The notes beneath the pieces are model-generated. The model was not told where the DNA came from and searched no databases. It saw only the letters and a program-made list of their open reading frames with translations. A stretch of 7,839 nucleotides of DNA from JACRIK01 sp040753835. GTDB taxonomy: Bacteria; Planctomycetota; MHYJ01; JACQXL01. This document shows, one piece after another, positions 6,026 to 7,839 of the stretch. Made by a program: the position numbers and the translations under genes. Position 1 is the stretch's first letter. Each line of letters starts with the position of its first letter. The stretch covers positions 1 to 7,839 of the forward strand of contig JBFMDM010000105.1 in NCBI GenBank assembly GCA_040753835.1, written 5' to 3'.

Positions 6026-6127
6026 GAATTACTGCGACTTATCCTGAGCGACCCACCGGTTCCCAGTGGAAAGCGAAGGATTACCATTCTGATAAAATCG
6101 TAACCTCCCTTGTCGGTTTTACATCTG
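6026..6127. other. Gene-free stretch downstream of the DUF116 gene
   Basis: This lies between copy 2 and the DUF116 stop. It contains a weak imperfect inverted repeat: TCCT (6042-6045) with AGGA (6077-6080), and CCAC (6053-6056) with GTGG (6066-6069). No clear minus-strand terminator with a T-run is visible, so where the fmt-DUF116 transcript ends is unknown. Copy 2 itself would be the first strong structure that transcript meets. Confidence 0.4.
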
Positions 6128-6577
6128 TTACTTTGATATGGTCTTCTTGAGAAATGCCTCCACATTCTGGATATCCACGCCGCAATCCTTGCAGGGCCCG
6201 TGCGGCCGGGTATTGGGCACGGCCAGGACCTTCTTGGGGAATATTGCCTTGATGCCGCCGGCCAGTTCCTTCTGGCAGGCAATCGCTATGACGGCGTCCA
6301 CGTCGGCCGCATTGACCTTTTCCAGGGCCATTTCGCTGCCCGAGGCGACCGCGCATTTCACGCCGTAGCGCTCGCTCATCTCAAGGATGTCCTTGACCGA
6401 GCATTTGCCGCAGCGCTTGCACTCGGCCAGGTCGTTGACTATCTTCTGCGGGCATTTGGAATACTGGAGGCAGTGCGAGAAAAGGAGCATCACCTTTTCC
6501 GGCGCGAGCCGCTTCGGCTTCCTGCCCCGCAGAAAATTATTGAGCCCGATAATGATGTTATCAAGTTTCTTTCCCAA
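6128..6577 (-). CDS. DUF116-family cysteine-rich protein
   Basis: The protein matches DUF116: SHCLQYSKCP, then ECKRCGKCSVKDI, a KCAVASGSEM stretch, AIACQKELAGGI, and VPNTRPHGPCKDCGVDI near the end. With the TTG start it has 149 residues and nine Cys (36, 42, 53, 56, 59, 75, 101, 129, 132), suggesting metal or Fe-S binding; the family's function is not established. I chose TTG at 6577 because AGGAG (6584-6588, minus strand) lies 6 bases upstream and the fmt overlap is then 17 bases. An ATG at 6679 in the same frame would overlap fmt by 119 bases and add 34 residues that read like an out-of-frame shadow of fmt. DUF116 genes are often found next to fmt, in line with the order here. Family members are often longer at the N-terminus. 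Confidence 0.88.
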   Translation of the reverse strand: MGKKLDNIIIGLNNFLRGRKPKRLAPEKVMLLFSHCLQYSKCPQKIVNDLAECKRCGKCSVKDILEMSERYGVKCAVASGSEMALEKVNAADVDAVIAIACQKELAGGIKAIFPKKVLAVPNTRPHGPCKDCGVDIQNVEAFLKKTISK

Positions 6578-7556
6578 GAACGTCTCCTGTCTTAAGGCGA
6601 TAGCCGTTGGCAAACTCCCGCGCCGTAAGCGCCCGGCCCCCGGCCGGTTTGACGCCAATAATAGATAACTTTTGCTCATCTCCGCAAGAAATAATTATCC
6701 CATTGTTATTTATTTCTATAATACGACCGGGCCCGCCCCCCGGTGGGGTTCGGGCAGGCCTGCCTGATTTACCGCCTTCATCAGAGTTGAGGCGGGCCTG
6801 TGTAATATCCACCTTTACCGGCGCTTTTCCCTGGGGCTTAAGCCAGGTATAAGCCCCGGGCCAGGGCTGCATCGCCCGAATCCGGTTGATGATTTCCCGG
6901 GCCGGCCTGGACCAGTCAATCTCGCCGTCTGTCTTCTTCAGTTTGGGCGCAAAGGTCGCTTCGCTTTCATCCTGCGGTGTTTCTTCCAGCCCGCCTCTTT
7001 CCATCCCGTCCAGCAGTCCGGCGATTATGGCGGCCGATTCCTCGGCCAAGCGCGCTTCCAGTTCCGGCGCGGTCTCGCCGTCCTTTATCTTTACCGACGC
7101 CTGCCTGATGACAAACCCGGCATCCATCTTCTCCGACATCCTGATGATGCTGACGCCGGTTTCGGCATCGCCTTTAAGGATGGCGTAATTCACCGGCGCG
7201 GAGCCGCGGTATTTGGGCAGAAGCGAGGGATGGATATTAAGGCATCCGTACGGCGGCAGGTCCAGCATCTCCTTGCCCAATTTCTGGCCGTAGGCGGCCA
7301 CGATAATCAATTCCGGGTCCTTGTCATCTAACTGCCTGATAAACGCCGGGTCGTTTATGGACTTGGGCTGCCAGATTTCAACCTTGTGCTTCAGCGCCTC
7401 TTTCTTGACCGGCGAGACGGCAACCTCCTTCAGTCCCCTGCCCTTTTTGGAATCCGGCTGGGTAATCACGCCAATCAGCGGATGCCTGGACTGGCCGGCC
7501 AGTGCCTTAAGCGTGGGCACGCCGAACGCCGAAGAACCGATAAATATTATCTTCAT
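6561..7556 (-). CDS. fmt: Methionyl-tRNA formyltransferase
   Basis: Fmt transfers a formyl group from 10-formyl-tetrahydrofolate to Met on initiator tRNA, the substrate then used by IF-2. The N-terminal formyltransferase domain (residues 1-190) starts MKIIFIGSSAFGVPTLKAL and contains VITQPD and GRG (the region implicated in tRNA recognition), AAYGQKL, and the signature NIHPSLLPKYRGSAPVN with catalytic Asn107 and His109. Asp145 lies in MDAGFVI. The C-terminal OB-like domain follows (IDWSRPAREIINRIRAMQPWPGAYT). It has 331 residues against about 310-320 usual; the excess is explained by a Gly/Pro/Arg-rich insert at about 256-277 encoded by repeat-like DNA. An in-frame TAA directly before the ATG fixes the upstream limit. 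No Shine-Dalgarno is visible. def, often adjacent, would have to lie upstream, but a repeat array is there instead. Confidence 0.97.
   Translation of the reverse strand: MKIIFIGSSAFGVPTLKALAGQSRHPLIGVITQPDSKKGRGLKEVAVSPVKKEALKHKVEIWQPKSINDPAFIRQLDDKDPELIIVAAYGQKLGKEMLDLPPYGCLNIHPSLLPKYRGSAPVNYAILKGDAETGVSIIRMSEKMDAGFVIRQASVKIKDGETAPELEARLAEESAAIIAGLLDGMERGGLEETPQDESEATFAPKLKKTDGEIDWSRPAREIINRIRAMQPWPGAYTWLKPQGKAPVKVDITQARLNSDEGGKSGRPARTPPGGGPGRIIEINNNGIIISCGDEQKLSIIGVKPAGGRALTAREFANGYRLKTGDVLGKET
6737..6764. repeat. Palindromic GC-rich insert DNA inside fmt
   Basis: GGCAGGCCTGCC (6753-6764) is a perfect 12-base palindrome. Beside it CCCC-(CGGT)-GGGG (6737-6748) forms a small hairpin. Read on the minus strand they encode the Ser-Gly-Arg-Pro-Ala...Pro-Gly-Gly-Gly stretch inserted in the C-terminal domain. 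Confidence 0.45.
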
Positions 7557-7563
7557 TTATGAA

Positions 7564-7569
7564 AATATA
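7564..7569 (-). promoter_or_regulatory. Possible -10 box giving a leaderless fmt transcript
   Basis: On the minus strand TATATT ends 7 bases before the fmt ATG, in an AT-rich stretch (7557-7620), and no Shine-Dalgarno is present. That spacing is what a leaderless mRNA would show. No convincing -35 lies 17 bp further upstream, so confidence is low. Confidence 0.3.
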
Positions 7570-7620
7570 CATCAAACCAATTAATAATCTAAATAAATAA
7601 TAACATAAATTGTGATAGTG

Positions 7621-7632
7621 GGTGGCGCCACC
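7621..7632. repeat. Perfect 12-bp palindrome GGTGGCGCCACC
   Basis: This self-complementary site marks the abrupt change from AT-rich fmt upstream DNA to the GC-rich array, 9 bases before the first 22-base unit. It could be a protein-binding site or the array boundary; nothing more can be said. Confidence 0.4.
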
Positions 7633-7641
7633 GCCCAAGCG

Positions 7642-7839
7642 GTTAGGCAGTGCCTTGCCCTCTAACCGCCATCGCCTTGCAAGGTATTAGGGGTCGCCTT
7701 CACCCCTAACCGCCATCGCCTTGCAAGGCATTAGGGGGTGAGACGCAAGGGATTAGGGGGCGAGGCGCGAGCCGTTAGGGGTGAGGGCGCGAGGCATTAG
7801 GGGGTAAGACGCAAGGGATTAGGGGGCGAGGCGCGAGCC
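7642..7839. repeat. Tandem array of 22-bp TTAGG-core units, running off the window
   Basis: Nine consecutive 22-base units fit exactly from 7642 to the last base. The last five (from 7730) read (A/G)TTAGGGG followed by a GAGGCGC/AAGACGC-type half. Units 7752-7773 and 7818-7839 are identical, and 7730-7751 and 7796-7817 differ by one base, giving a 66-base higher-order period. The first four units form two 44-base pairs in which every second unit begins AACCGCC, with CCTAAC or TCTAAC across the unit junction; these are approximately opposite-orientation units. Each unit carries TTAG, and a 22-base step shifts the frame, so stops fall in all three plus frames within 66 bases; CTAA does the same on the minus strand. 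The array is therefore non-coding. It continues beyond the right edge by an unknown amount. Confidence 0.85.

Noticed and set aside
5947..6282. Minus-strand small gene reaching into copy 2
   Set aside because: Its sequence is built from the repeat element and the antisense frame of the DUF116 gene. The only short ATG frame (about 42 codons from near 6088) has its GGAGG too far upstream.
7642..7839. CRISPR array
   Set aside because: The 22-base units abut each other with no unique spacers, and units occur in both orientations. No cas genes are present.
7642..7839. Telomere-like TTAGGG repeats
   Set aside because: The TTAGGG string recurs only once per 22 bases inside a longer unit, not as a continuous hexamer repeat.

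Overview
This window looks like a chromosomal segment from an uncultivated bacterium with an outer membrane and fairly GC-rich coding DNA. It carries no tRNA, rRNA, transposase or CRISPR array that I can see. The proteins fit Planctomycetota (Brocadiales-like or a related metagenome lineage). Two small proteins resemble types I associate with that phylum: an anchored 132-residue protein with a 'LLWLIDTQNKKLLIYEY' stretch, and an excisionase-like HTH protein with a membrane segment. The OmpA-family lipoprotein and the many short hairpin repeats are compatible with this. The phylum call is an inference from family resemblance, not proof.

Layout, plus strand: the 3' part of infB (translation initiation factor IF-2, cut by the left edge) is followed after 4 bases by a DUF503/YlxP-family gene. 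That gene overlaps rbfA (30S ribosome-binding factor A) by 4 bases. This is a conserved ribosome-biogenesis and translation-initiation operon. A 458-base gene-free gap follows, packed with inverted repeats. Next comes a three-gene cell-envelope group: a 132-residue anchored protein, an HTH/acidic-linker/transmembrane protein, and an OmpA-domain lipoprotein that ends in a clear rho-independent terminator.

Layout, minus strand (right to left): fmt (methionyl-tRNA formyltransferase) is followed by a DUF116 cysteine-rich gene, overlapping by 17 bases if a TTG start with a good Shine-Dalgarno is used. fmt and infB act in the same process: Fmt formylates initiator tRNA and IF-2 delivers it to the 30S subunit. 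Here they are on opposite strands with the envelope genes between them.

The most unusual content is non-coding. A roughly 156-210 bp structured element occurs twice in the same orientation, after rbfA and after the OmpA gene. It has near-identical blocks, hairpins whose tips differ in sequence but still pair, closing stems of the type GTTAGG/CCTAAC, and in the second copy a clean 30-base insertion made of two small hairpins. Similar short GC-rich hairpins also lie inside coding sequences (infB linker, rbfA tail, the HTH protein linker, fmt). Upstream of fmt, the right edge holds nine consecutive 22-base units with a TTAGG core and a 66-base higher-order pattern, running off the window.

I found no clearly new multi-gene system. 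The best candidates for something undescribed are the two-copy structured element and the 22-base array.
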